A DNA stretch of 64,000 nucleotides from Streptomyces sp. HUAS 15-9. GTDB taxonomy: Bacteria > Actinomycetota > Actinomycetes > Streptomycetales > Streptomycetaceae. Shown piece by piece: positions 25,443 through 33,823 of this stretch. Made by a program: the position numbers and the translations under genes. The stretch covers positions 5,890,001 through 5,954,000 of the forward strand of contig NZ_CP106798.1 in NCBI RefSeq assembly GCF_025642155.1, written 5' to 3'. The notes beneath the pieces were generated by a model. That model searched no databases. It had not been told where the DNA came from and saw only the letters and a program-made list of their open reading frames with translations. Position 1 is the first letter of the stretch. Every line of letters begins with the position of its first letter.

Positions 25443-25764
25443 GGAGGCGGACGATCGGCGCGGCCTCAAGCAACGGGCGCAGGGTGAGGTGCGCATCGTG
25501 CCGATTCCGCCTCCGCTTGTGCGTCTGCTCCGGGACCACTTGAAGGAGTTCGGTACGGCGAAGGACGGGCGGCTGTTCTCCAGCGAACGGGGCAGCGTGA
25601 TCGCGGCCTCGTCCTACTCCCGTGCATGGAAGCAGGCTCGGGAACCGGCGCTCGTCCCCGATCAGGAGGCCTCGGCCCTGGCCAAGTGCATCGACGGCCA
25701 GGAGCAGGAGATGAATGACCGGATCATGCAGGGACTGGGGGAGGAGGACGACACCGCGGACTGA
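25443..25764 (+). pseudogene. integrase relic with internal deletion of the catalytic core
   Basis: The frame matches, almost residue for residue, the C-terminal part of the integrase at 62644-64000 (GEVRIVPIPPPLVRLLRDHL, EFGTAKDGRLFSSERG, AASSYSRAWKQARE, KCIDGQEQEMNDRIMQG). The block of about 40 codons between VLA and KCID, which holds the LRH box, GHS and the catalytic tyrosine, is missing in frame. The N-terminal 60% is also gone. It is a dead remnant of a second element of the same integrase type, lying directly behind the FMN-binding gene. Confidence 0.85.
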
Positions 25765-25932
25765 TACAACGGCGCTACTGGCGAACAGGAGCCCCAGACG
25801 AGACATCCGCCGGCCGGAGCAGTGGAACCCGGCGCCCACCCGACGCGACAGCCGGGCTGGCCTGCCCGTCACGAGCCTGAAAAGCCGAAACGGCCCGCCG
25901 GATGACTCGACGGACCGTCACGAAGATCGAGG

Positions 25933-27279
25933 CTAGGGGGCCGACACCCCGTACAGGGTGCGCCTATAGCGACCAGGGAACTCCGTCAGCGACCACAGTT
26001 GTCGGTTGTTGGTCCGCAGCCAGTAGAGATCCTGGACGCCCACACCCGCCTGGTACCTGAGCGGGGCGACGTTGGGCCGGTCGACGTAGAGGGTGCCCAG
26101 TGCGTGGCGGGTGTTGCTCGCGGTGAAGTAGTAGACGCCGTTCCACGAGACGCCACCCTGGATGTAGGGGCCGGGCTGTGTGTATACCGCGGTGGCCCTG
26201 GCCACACCTGAGGCGTCGTGTTTCAGGCAGCCGTTGGTACAGTTGCCCGTCTCCATCGTCCACCGGGCCGTCTGGCCCGGGCACCCGCTCGAGTCGGGGT
26301 TGCCGTTGCAGAATTCCCCCGTGAGCATGGTCGGCGGTGAGGTGCTGCGGTCCAGTCCCGTGTAGTCGTAGCAGGGCTGGCTCTTCTTGTTGGAGGTGCA
26401 GCGCGGGGCCAAGTTCCCCCCGTTGGGCAGTTGCGTCTGCCACTGGCCGATCAACGGCAGCACGTACCGGTAGCCGTAGGTGCCATAGGTGCCGTCGCTC
26501 CGGCGACCGAAATGGGTGGCGCTCCGATCCCATGCGGAGCTCTGCTGCATGTCCCACAAGTTGCGCATGTCGAAGACGAGCAGGCCGGTGGCGCGGTCCG
26601 CGACCAGCAGGTAGTCGTGGTACCAGAGCAGGCCCCCGGCATGGGTGGCCACGTTCTCCCAGTCGGGCTTGCCCCCCTTCATGACCGGCCGGACGAACAG
26701 GACGTGCCGGTATTGCGGCGACGTACCGGCTTGCGGCTCCTCGTTGAGGAAGGTCACCCTGGACCGGCTGTCGCCGGAATGGTGCCAGGTGAAGGCGAAG
26801 GCCCGGGAACCGTCGACGGTGCCGCCCTGCTGGGCGTCCGAGGTGCCGCTGACGCCCTGTGGCATCCAACGGGTAGTCCGTGCATCGGAGTTGGGGGCGG
26901 CGTCCTGCAGGCAGAACCAGTTCACGGGGTTGACGCCGTCGTAGAGCGCGCCGTTGTCCTGCCGGCTCCTGGCCCTCGGGCACCTCTGGGTCGCCGTGCG
27001 GTTGGCGGCCAACAGCAGCTCGTTGAGCTTGGTGTACGTGTAACCCGACCGGAATTTCAGGGCGGTGCGCAGGCTGGAGATCGCGTTGGCGTAGTTGTCG
27101 GGCTGCCACTTCACCACCCAGTTGCCGGTGGTGGACTGCATCGGCGCGGCCGCCTGCGCCGCCGGACGGTCGGGGGCTCCGGCGGCTGGTTCCCCGGGCG
27201 GCCGTGCCGCCGCGATCAGCGGCAGCACCACAGCTGCGGATGCCGCAGCCAAGGTGAGTCGATAGGTGCGTGTACGCAA
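25933..27279 (-). CDS. large secreted protein of unknown function
   Basis: A 448-residue exported protein. The signal peptide (MRTRTYRLTLAAASAAVVLP...) is followed by an Ala/Pro linker and a domain rich in Trp, Tyr and Cys (NWFCLQDAAPNS, HAGGLLWYHDYLLVADRATGLLVFDMRNLWD, SNTRHALGTLYVDRP). The repeated LLVFD/LYV strands suggest a beta-propeller-like fold, but I do not recognise the family. TTG at 27279 was chosen: GAGGAGG lies about 5 bases upstream and the signal peptide starts there. The next genes also encode secreted proteins. Confidence 0.7.
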   Translation of the reverse strand: MRTRTYRLTLAAASAAVVLPLIAAARPPGEPAAGAPDRPAAQAAAPMQSTTGNWVVKWQPDNYANAISSLRTALKFRSGYTYTKLNELLLAANRTATQRCPRARSRQDNGALYDGVNPVNWFCLQDAAPNSDARTTRWMPQGVSGTSDAQQGGTVDGSRAFAFTWHHSGDSRSRVTFLNEEPQAGTSPQYRHVLFVRPVMKGGKPDWENVATHAGGLLWYHDYLLVADRATGLLVFDMRNLWDMQQSSAWDRSATHFGRRSDGTYGTYGYRYVLPLIGQWQTQLPNGGNLAPRCTSNKKSQPCYDYTGLDRSTSPPTMLTGEFCNGNPDSSGCPGQTARWTMETGNCTNGCLKHDASGVARATAVYTQPGPYIQGGVSWNGVYYFTASNTRHALGTLYVDRPNVAPLRYQAGVGVQDLYWLRTNNRQLWSLTEFPGRYRRTLYGVSAP

Positions 27280-27492
27280 GGGGCCTCCTCGTCCGTGCCG
27301 CTTCCGTGTGGGGCGGAGCCGGGCCGCATTGCGCGGCCCGACCGAGGCTTCCCCTCCCGAGCACCGCCGCCTGCCCGTTCGGGGCAGATTTGACCCGCTT
27401 TCCGTACATCCGCGTGGGCTGTGGGAGTGTCGTGGTCCAATACTGCGGAGCACGGGCTCGTGCACAGGCGGGGCCCGGATGTGTCGCGCGTG

Positions 27493-28074
27493 TCAGCCTA
27501 CGGGCGTACCCGGTACCGGGATGAACCGGTCTCCGCAGAAAGCCGCGATGTTGTAGGCCCTGAACGGGTCATCCTTGTTGATGGTGCACACGGCCTGGTA
27601 GACGGTGCCGTTCGCGGCCAGCAGGTCCACGTAGAGGCTGTTGGGCTTCTTGGGGGCAGGGGGAGTGGCTCCGCTCTCGGTGTACCCGAGAGCGGCATCC
27701 ACCACGCAGCTCGGTGCGTACGGGATCGCGGCGAGATTGATCCAGTCTCCCTCGGCCCGGCTGTCGTTGAAGAACGCACGTCCTTCGGTGTCCGTCGTCA
27801 CGCGGAACTGCGTGCCCGCGAATTCCCCGTCGTCCACGACGACCGAGGCGAGATCGCGACTTGTCACGCACTTGTTGCCGCCTTTCTCGAAGGCGCCGGA
27901 GCCGACGTGGCTGTCCATGCGGACCGCGTTCTGGGCGGCCGCGGGCGGGGCGACGAGAACCCAGGAAAGGACCGTTCCTGTCACCGCGAAAAGCCCACTG
28001 AGGCGCCACGCGTAACCCCTGCGGCCGCCGGATCGACACGATTTCTTAACTTCGGGCACTGTCGGGCTCCTCAT
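27493..28074 (-). CDS. secreted cysteine-containing protein of unknown function
   Basis: A 193-residue protein with a long signal peptide (Arg-rich n-region, hydrophobic core about residues 24-42, AAA cleavage site). The mature part of about 145 residues has four cysteines (NKCVTS, PSCVVDAA, AVCTINK, AAFCGDRF), probably two disulfides, and a C-terminal GDRFIPVPG. I do not recognise the fold. It is divergent from the TNT-toxin gene across 331 bases, so it could be its extracellular partner or inhibitor, but that is only positional. Confidence 0.65.
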   Translation of the reverse strand: MRSPTVPEVKKSCRSGGRRGYAWRLSGLFAVTGTVLSWVLVAPPAAAQNAVRMDSHVGSGAFEKGGNKCVTSRDLASVVVDDGEFAGTQFRVTTDTEGRAFFNDSRAEGDWINLAAIPYAPSCVVDAALGYTESGATPPAPKKPNSLYVDLLAANGTVYQAVCTINKDDPFRAYNIAAFCGDRFIPVPGTPVG

Positions 28075-28405
28075 TTCTGATCACTGGGCATCGCCTCACC
28101 TGCCCAACGCCTTCTCGCTTTCGTGGCGAGGTTCCCACAGTGACCACGAGTGTCAGCGGGACGATTCGGCTCGATCGGTAATTCGTGTCAAGGGATTCCG
28201 CCGAACGGATCCAGGCCTTGTCGCCACCATCAGCAGATTTTCGTTGCGTGCTGGACTGCCGGTTCACCACCGCCGCTCGGGCATTGGAGGGATCGTGCGC
28301 CGACATTCGGGTGTGTGGCGGCGGCGCTTGCCTCTTTGCCGCGGGCGATGCCGGTGGACTGGGACTAATCCATGTGAAGGCGGTTTTCAGAAGGAGGAAT
28401 ATCCG
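28075..28405. other. 331-base divergent promoter region
   Basis: It separates the small secreted protein from the TNT-domain gene. It ends in AAGGAGGAAT, a strong ribosome site 6-8 bases before ATG 28406. I see no further gene or repeat in it. Confidence 0.5.
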
Positions 28406-29089
28406 ATGCGCTTTCCGCGGCGTCTGGTGTGGGGTGCGCTCGCGTCGCTCCTGCTGATCGGCTCCACACCGGCCACAGTCCAGGCCGACGCGGCCCGTAC
28501 GTCCCACGGCGGCGACTGCCCGGTGCAGAACCGGGTCAGGGTGGTGAACAACGCACCTACTGTCAAGCAGGTCTACTACCACGGCGACTGGCGCCTCGGA
28601 CCGAAGGACCTTCCCAGAACCGGTCGGATCGGCGAGATCCTGCGCGGCTACAACCGACTGGGCGGGAAGCCGCAGGACGCTTTCTTCCAGTGCTACTGGC
28701 AGACGAACCTTCCGACAGGGCAGTCCGGCTGGTGGTTCCCCAGCAACAGCGGCTTCGTCATCAGGAACCAGCAACCGGTCGAACGACGCGTCACCCTCCG
28801 CGCGGGCACACTGCTGGACCTCTTCGGCAGGGGCGACTCCGGTCACTTCCTGGCGGCGGCGGGTACCCCCTTCGGCGAGCGTGCGATTCCGCCGAGCAAC
28901 CTCATCACTTTCGAAGCGGCCCACCCGAACAGCTATCACCTCTACCGGGTCGACCAGGACTTCACCGTCCAGGCCGGTCCCACGAGGCCCTGGTTCGCCC
29001 AGCCCGGCCTGGCCCTGCAATATGCGACAGTGCCCAGCGTCGGGCAGCTGAAGGAGGCCCACTACCTGACGGAGCTGCCAGTGACCTGA
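28406..29089 (+). CDS. secreted TNT-domain (NAD glycohydrolase-type) toxin
   Basis: A 227-residue protein. A signal peptide (residues 1 to about 28) precedes a domain matching the tuberculosis necrotizing toxin (TNT) pattern: YYHGDWRLGPKDLP, GEILRGYNRLGG, WWFPSNSGFVI, RAGTLLDLFGRG, GHFLAAAGTPFGERAIPPSN, YHLYRV and PWFAQPGLALQY. TNT enzymes hydrolyse NAD+ in target cells. The conserved Gln in the final motif and the PFGERAIPP arginine are present, so it may be active. No cytosolic immunity factor of the IFT type is recognisable next to it. AAGGAGG lies directly upstream. Confidence 0.75.
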   Translation: MRFPRRLVWGALASLLLIGSTPATVQADAARTSHGGDCPVQNRVRVVNNAPTVKQVYYHGDWRLGPKDLPRTGRIGEILRGYNRLGGKPQDAFFQCYWQTNLPTGQSGWWFPSNSGFVIRNQQPVERRVTLRAGTLLDLFGRGDSGHFLAAAGTPFGERAIPPSNLITFEAAHPNSYHLYRVDQDFTVQAGPTRPWFAQPGLALQYATVPSVGQLKEAHYLTELPVT

Positions 29090-29556
29090 CGTGAGGGGAC
29101 CCGATGGTGCCCCGTCCGACGGTCGCTCCTGGCGGAGCCGGCGGTCACACTCATGACGGCCCGGAGACGGCCCAGCCACGGGGTCTGGCCGGCCCTGGCG
29201 CAGCCGGGTGCCAGGGAGATGGCCTGGTAGCGGGATGGGCCCCCTTCCCAGGCTGCAGCTGAACCGGTAGGCCGGGGGCGCGCAGCGGCGGGTTCGAGTC
29301 CCTGGGGGCGCATGACTGGGGCACAGAGAGATGTTTGCCGGAGCGCGAACCCGCCGCCTCTGGCGTGGCGGCCCTCGCGCGGACCTCGCCGGCGCCCGCC
29401 TCGACGCGCGTCGTGCGGCACGCCCTGATCCCGAGCAGCTCGCGCGCCGGCTGGTCGGCCATGCGCTCGGGGACATCGACGACGGATTGACCGACGTCGA
29501 TCACAGCCCGGCGCTCCGACGAGGCGCTGCGCGGCGAGTGCCGGGCCCAGAGCCGG
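29090..29556. other. gene-poor stretch with a weak tRNA-like remnant
   Basis: No convincing gene. Around 29285-29313 there is a GGGTTCGAGTCCC segment followed by an acceptor-like GGGGGCGCA, resembling a tRNA 3' end, but only 3 of the 5 T-stem pairs form and no 5' half is present. It may be a decayed att site. Confidence 0.25.
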
Positions 29557-29815
29557 TCATACCTGCTTCAGGTGCTGAGTGAGGTGTTGGAACGCGGCCC
29601 AGCTCTGGGGGTCGGTTCCGTCTCCGAGCGGGTAGTGGAGGGCGGGTTCGGCCATCTGGTCGAGTCGGGTGGGAGTGGGGCCGAGCGGCGGGTGTCCGGC
29701 TCGGCCGCGGCCAATGCTCTTGATCTCGTCGTGGCCGAGAGTGAGCGCGACGGGGATGGGCGGAGCTTCGAGGTGTGGCGGCACGGTGAGGTCGCGGCGG
29801 GCTGTGCGGAGTGGT
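29557..29815 (-). pseudogene. C-terminal fragment of an unknown gene cut by an IS4-type remnant
   Basis: An open frame of about 86 codons without a convincing start. It ends LDQMAEPALHYPLGDGTDPQSWAAFQHL and is followed by a stop. Codon use is Streptomyces-like and the antisense frames are poor. Its upstream (right) edge abuts the transposase fragment that begins at about 29811, so the gene's N-terminal part was probably lost on that insertion or rearrangement. Confidence 0.4.
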
Positions 29816-30323
29816 GACCACGCTCCTGGACCCCGCCCGCTACCCGGCCGCCGAACTGGCCGCCCTCTACCACCAGCGGTGGGAGATCGAGACCGCCTAT
29901 TACGGGCTGAAGGTCACCCTGCGCGGAGCCAACCGCGTCCTGCGCTCGCGCACGGTGGACGGCGTCGAGCAGGAACTCTACGCGTTGCTGGTCCTCTACC
30001 AGGCCAGTCGCCGGGCCATCACGGAAGCCGCCACCACTGCACGTCTTGATCCGGACCGGCTGTCCCTGTCCATCGCCCTGCACACCGTCCGGCTCACCGT
30101 GATCAACGCCAGCACGTCAGACCCTGCAGCCCTGGCTGCGATCCTGGTCCCGGCCCGCAATCTCGCACCCGCCAGGCGTCGTTCCCGCACCAGCCCACGC
30201 TGCGTCAAGCGCACCCTCTCGCCTTACGCCTACAACAAGACCAAAGGAAGCGTCGGGCACAAGACGACAGTGACCACCGCCATCACGCTGACCAGCCGCT
30301 CCAGCATGATCGAACCGCCCTAA
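29811..30323 (+). pseudogene. IS4-type transposase, C-terminal fragment
   Basis: 170 codons with the C-terminal DDE signature of IS4-like transposases: PAAELAALYHQRWEIETAYYGLK contains the YREK-type Glu region (Y-x2-R-W-x-I-E). The first two catalytic aspartates and the whole N-terminal part are missing, and no terminal repeat is seen on the left, so it is a remnant. It sits directly against the truncated minus-strand gene at 29557-29815. Confidence 0.75.
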
Positions 30324-30518
30324 CTTCCCGGTCTTGGCCTTTAGCCCCCAGCCCGCATTGGCCGGGGGCTTCGTCGTGTCTCGGCCGTGTACTTTCGGCC
30401 GCTGGTTGCTAGTTGCACCTGCCGGGTCGCGTCCCATTTCACGGATGGACGACTGTCGCAGGCGTCCCGTCCAGTTCGCGGTCTACGCATACGTCGTCGG
30501 GCTGCCGACTCTCGCGGT

Positions 30519-30902
30519 ATGGGGGTTTTAGAAGAGGGACCGCGCCGGCTGGGAGGTGGGCAGCCGCGCTGCCTGTACTGCGGCCTGCCGGCGGATCGCG
30601 TGGCGACGCTGGAGCAGGACTGGGTGTTGCTTGAGCCGGACATGACTCCGCTGGCCCATACGGTGCCAGCGGAGCATCGGTGGATCGAGCTCTCCGACGG
30701 TCGGGTAACCGTCTATGGGGTGTGTCCGCCGGATCCGTTTCAACGGTGCCGTATCGAGCACCGGCTGGCCTGCTCGGCGCAACCGCAGCCGGATCTTTGG
30801 CCGTGGTTGACGACGCTGCGAGCGGAGAACGGGCGGCGAGTGGAGCGGCAGGCCGACCCGGAGCCGCCAGAGCCTCCGGAGGAATGGCCGGATGCGGGGT
30901 AA
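30519..30902 (+). CDS. DUF6083-type small protein with zinc-binding cysteines
   Basis: A 127-residue protein containing RCLYCGLPAD, VPAEHRWIELSDG, VCPPDPFQRCRIEHRLACSA and a final PWLTTLRAENGRR. The Cys/His spacing matches the DUF6083 family frequent in Streptomyces accessory regions; a zinc site is likely. Function unknown. The ATG at 30519 places CxxC near residue 16. Confidence 0.65.
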   Translation: MGVLEEGPRRLGGGQPRCLYCGLPADRVATLEQDWVLLEPDMTPLAHTVPAEHRWIELSDGRVTVYGVCPPDPFQRCRIEHRLACSAQPQPDLWPWLTTLRAENGRRVERQADPEPPEPPEEWPDAG

Positions 30903-31015
30903 CGGTCGCTTAAGGCAGACACGAAGCTGAGGGGCATCGACTTTCCAGGAGCCCACCGGCCTCTTCGTCATCTGACCAACGGAGGCCAATACTGTCCGCC
31001 GCTACCCGTATGAGC

Positions 31016-31486
31016 TCACCGAGCGGGGAAGGTCAGTCGCAGAACGATCTCGCCGTCGTCGATCTCGCCCGTAGGCTCGAACCCGAACTTTTGGTAGAAG
31101 GGCCACGGTTCGCCGTCGCCGGGATCGTAGCTGGTCAGCAACTCGGTGGCGCCGTCCGCGCGAACCAGGGCGGCGATCTGCGTGAGCGTCTCTCGGCCGA
31201 TTCCTCGCCTCTGGTGCCGTTTGTCGACGAGGAGGCGCCAGATGAAGTGCCGCCCTTTGTAAGGACCAGCCGGCGGCTTCCACGACAGCATCACGAAGCC
31301 GACCGGCTCGTCGCCGCGGTACACGGCGCGGTACCAGGGATTGGCCTCTGGTTTCTTTGCCGCCTCCTTAAGCGACTTGGACACGGAGGCGACGAACTGC
31401 TTCTGGTTGCGTCGGACGCGGAGGGCACGAACGGCATCCCGGTTGTCGTCGGTGATCTCCCGGAGATGCACGGCTGGGGACTTCAT
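31016..31486 (-). CDS. GNAT-family N-acetyltransferase
   Basis: A 156-residue enzyme with the full GNAT fold order: VHLREITDDNRDAVRAL (strand 1), YRAVYRGDEPVGFVML (strands 2-4), RLLVDKRHQRRGIGRETL (motif A, acetyl-CoA pyrophosphate loop RRGIGR) and PFYQKFGFEPTGE (motif B). It resembles polyamine-type (SpeG/PaiA-like) acetyltransferases, but the substrate is not determined. It is the last intact gene left of the tRNA-Arg repeat. Confidence 0.85.
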   Translation of the reverse strand: MKSPAVHLREITDDNRDAVRALRVRRNQKQFVASVSKSLKEAAKKPEANPWYRAVYRGDEPVGFVMLSWKPPAGPYKGRHFIWRLLVDKRHQRRGIGRETLTQIAALVRADGATELLTSYDPGDGEPWPFYQKFGFEPTGEIDDGEIVLRLTFPAR

Positions 31487-31768
31487 GCCTCACCCCTTCC
31501 TGCATCCGCCGGCTGCGCCATCCCGGCCGACGCGAAGAGCCACCGCCGTGCGTCAGTCCGCTGCGTGCACGCAATGTCAAGGACGTCCGGTTGAACGTCT
31601 TCGCAGCGTATTCGGCGCAGTGGCTCTGGAGCGGGACTGGCACGCCGGGCTGTGTCCGCTCGGAGGTAGCTGCTTTGACCCGGGCAGACGCTCCAAGATC
31701 CTGTCCACAAATAGTCCACGGCCCCCGTCCTAGGGCCGCTCAGCGCTGCATATGGCTGCACATACGCG
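31487..31768. other. left part of the first tRNA-Arg repeat region, no gene
   Basis: From 31687 this sequence aligns with 44914 onwards (diverged direct repeat). It includes paired GTCCAC hexamers at 31703-31708 and 31714-31719, mirrored by 44930-44935 and 44942-44947, which could be integrase arm-type sites. No protein-coding stretch is convincing. Confidence 0.45.
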
Positions 31769-31808
31769 AAGACCCCGTCCTCAGCGTTCTCGCTGGTGGC
31801 GGGGTCTT
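31769..31808. terminator. bidirectional terminator hairpin next to att copy A
   Basis: AAGACCCCG at 31769-31777 pairs perfectly with CGGGGTCTT at 31800-31808, and CAGCG/CGCTG forms an inner stem. The same hairpin recurs at 44997-45036. Its position beside a tRNA 3' end and its T-rich edge fit a transcription terminator. Confidence 0.65.
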
Positions 31809-31825
31809 TGGGCACCTTATAAGGG

Positions 31826-31867
31826 GTGCCCCCGGCAGGATTCGAACCTGCGCACACGGCTCCGGAG
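31826..31867 (-). repeat. tRNA-Arg(CCG) 3'-half, attachment-site copy A
   Basis: Read on the minus strand, these 42 bases run from the anticodon loop CTCCGGA (anticodon CCG) through a 5-base half stem, a variable region, a perfect T-stem GCAGG/CCTGC around TTCGAAT, an acceptor strand CGGGGGC and A. The 5' half of the tRNA is absent beyond 31867. The 42 bases are identical to 45054-45095. Such 3' tRNA halves are what tyrosine-recombinase elements leave as their far att site. Confidence 0.88.
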
Positions 31868-32173
31868 TGATTGCGCTGATGACCCCGCAGAACTCTCTGA
31901 CGTGCGACGGAGTTCGCCAGAGGGCGCCAGGGACCCAGACTGTGTCGGAGGTGTGTCGGGGTGCGGGCATGGTGAGCCGGCTCAGCGCAGCTTCCCGCCA
32001 GGCTGGGCTCGCCAGGGACACGGAGCCGCCACCGACCACTGCTTAGGAGAGAGGCTGGGGCGCACGGATGGACCGGACCACCGCGCGTGGCGGGCGATGT
32101 ACACCTCGCGGGATCATTTATCAGGAGACTCTTCCGACGCTTGCACGAGCATCCCTGACATTGTCCACGGCCT

Positions 32174-33532
32174 TCAACCAAGTTCCGTGACGATCAGGTG
32201 AAGCACCTCAGTTCTAGGCAGATTCGACGGACCGTAGCGCAGAGCGGATTTCAGGTCTGAGATAAGCATGGCGCGGAGAAATTGCGCGGCCTCCGGGGAC
32301 AGCGGTGCGGCGGCGTCAGCGACCAGAGCCCGGGTTATTCCTCGGAGCGCATACGCATCCGCCAAGGTCGGATGGGAGGCCACCATCAAGTCGCAGACGA
32401 CCAGCGCTTCTACTCCCTCACCCGCGCTCCACAGCAGTCGATTGAGCTGGGCATAATAAAGGAAGTTACCTGCGATGGACAGCGCCTTGCGGGCGTTCGT
32501 GATCGCCGCCTCAGGATCGCCGAGGCGTTCGTATACCGCCGCCAGGTTGCCATAGCCGGCAGATGCCCCTGGTTCTGCCTCGATCGCCTGGTGGGCGTAC
32601 CGGAGCGCCGCCGGATCGTCGCCAAGGCTACTAGCTGCCGCCAGACGTTCGGTGTAGTAATTAACCCGAGGCCCCGATGGAGTGTCGCCGTTCAGCAGCG
32701 CGGCGGCCCGACTCAGCTCGGCGTCCGCAGCCTCCGAGTCGCCAGCCTCGTTGTAGGAACGGGCGATGAGGATGTGAGCTCGAAGTTCGTCATCCTGCGT
32801 AATGTTTTCGGTGAGCAGTTGCTGCGCAGCGCGCCGCCCCTCCGAGTGGAGCCCGAGATTGAGCAATCCCCATGCAGCGGTGAGACGCATATGGCTCTCG
32901 GCAGGGGCAGCCTCTGGGAAAGGTAGCCGAATTCCGAGCTTGGCCGCAATGGCGCGTAAGGTGTCGCGAACCTCAACCAAAGAAGGGCGGGCTTGCGGTG
33001 CCTTCGCGAGCATCGTGGCTACCAGCTCCGCGAATGCAGGCGGGGTACCAGTGCGGACTGCCTCCAGCCGCAGCGGCTGGCGATATAGGTGGCGCAGGAG
33101 GTAGTCCGCCGGGGTGGATGGCAGGCCGTAGGCGGGGGTGCCAGTGGCCAGCTCATGGGCGATACAACCGATGGCATACACGTCGCTCTCGGGCTGCGCT
33201 CTGCCAAGGGTGATCTGCTCAGGAGCCATATAGAGGGGGGTGCCGCCACCGACCGACACGCCGGTCCCGGCCGTGGTGGCGTCGATGAGGTGGGGCGTGT
33301 CAGGTGAGCGCCCATCAAACCGTTTGTCAGACTTGGCTATATGCGACAGGCCAAGATCTGTGATCTTTGCGGTACCGCTCTCATTGATCAGTACATTTTC
33401 TGGCTTGAGGTCGGCATGCACGAAACCTGGAATCTTCTCGCGTACATATACGAGGCCGTCAGCAATGCCAATCAAGATTGCCAGCGTCGTCTTCAGGCTC
33501 GGCGGATTGTCCCGGAGTAGGTCGCGGAGCGA
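32174..33532 (-). pseudogene. serine/threonine kinase with TPR repeats, N-terminus lost
   Basis: About 452 open codons, entering at a transposase junction. The kinase C-lobe is present: HADLKPENVLI (catalytic loop), ITDLGLSHIA (DLG instead of DFG), GTPLYMAPEQ and YAIGCIAHEL. The glycine loop, the ATP-binding lysine and the C-helix are missing because the frame runs into a stop at the IS5-type fragment near 33530. The C-terminal half has TPR-like helices (LAAVYERLGDPEAAITNARKAL). In this form it cannot bind ATP normally. It lies just inside att copy A. Confidence 0.8.
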
Positions 33533-33534
33533 TC

Positions 33535-33806
33535 ATGAACGCGATCCTGTACGTGGACCGCACCGGGGTGCAGTGGCGCTACCTGCCGCACGACTTCCCG
33601 CCCTGGGAGACCTGCTACGGCTACTTCGCCAAGTGGCAGAAGAAGTGGCGTGTTCGCCCAGCTCACCGGCGTACTGCGCAGGCTGTTACGGCAGCAGGAG
33701 GGCAAGCGTGCGGAGCCGTCCGCGTGCGTCATCGATGCCCAGAGCGTGAAGACCTCCACCAGCGTCCCGGCCGCCGGCCAGGGCACCGACGCGGCGAAGC
33801 AGACAT
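33535..33806 (+). pseudogene. IS5-type transposase, first half, frameshifted and interrupted
   Basis: MNAILYVDRTGVQWRYLPHDF... in one frame continues as VFAQLTGVLRRLLRQQEGKRAEP and VIDAQSVKTSTSVPAAGQGTDAAK in another (shift near 33648). The protein then stops matching at about 33806, where an IS110-type element begins; the remainder resumes at 35590. The catalytic DAQSVKTS region is present. Confidence 0.8.
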
Positions 33807-33823
33807 CCGATGCGGAAGAACTG

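Noticed and set aside
29285..29313. tRNA gene or attachment site
   Set aside because: A GGTTCGAGTCC loop and acceptor-like end are present but only three T-stem pairs form and no anticodon or D arm can be built; kept only as a weak remnant.
31752..32201. Protein-coding frame containing RQDSNLRTRL
   Set aside because: This peptide is the usual artefact of translating a tRNA 3' half in reverse; the region is the att copy.
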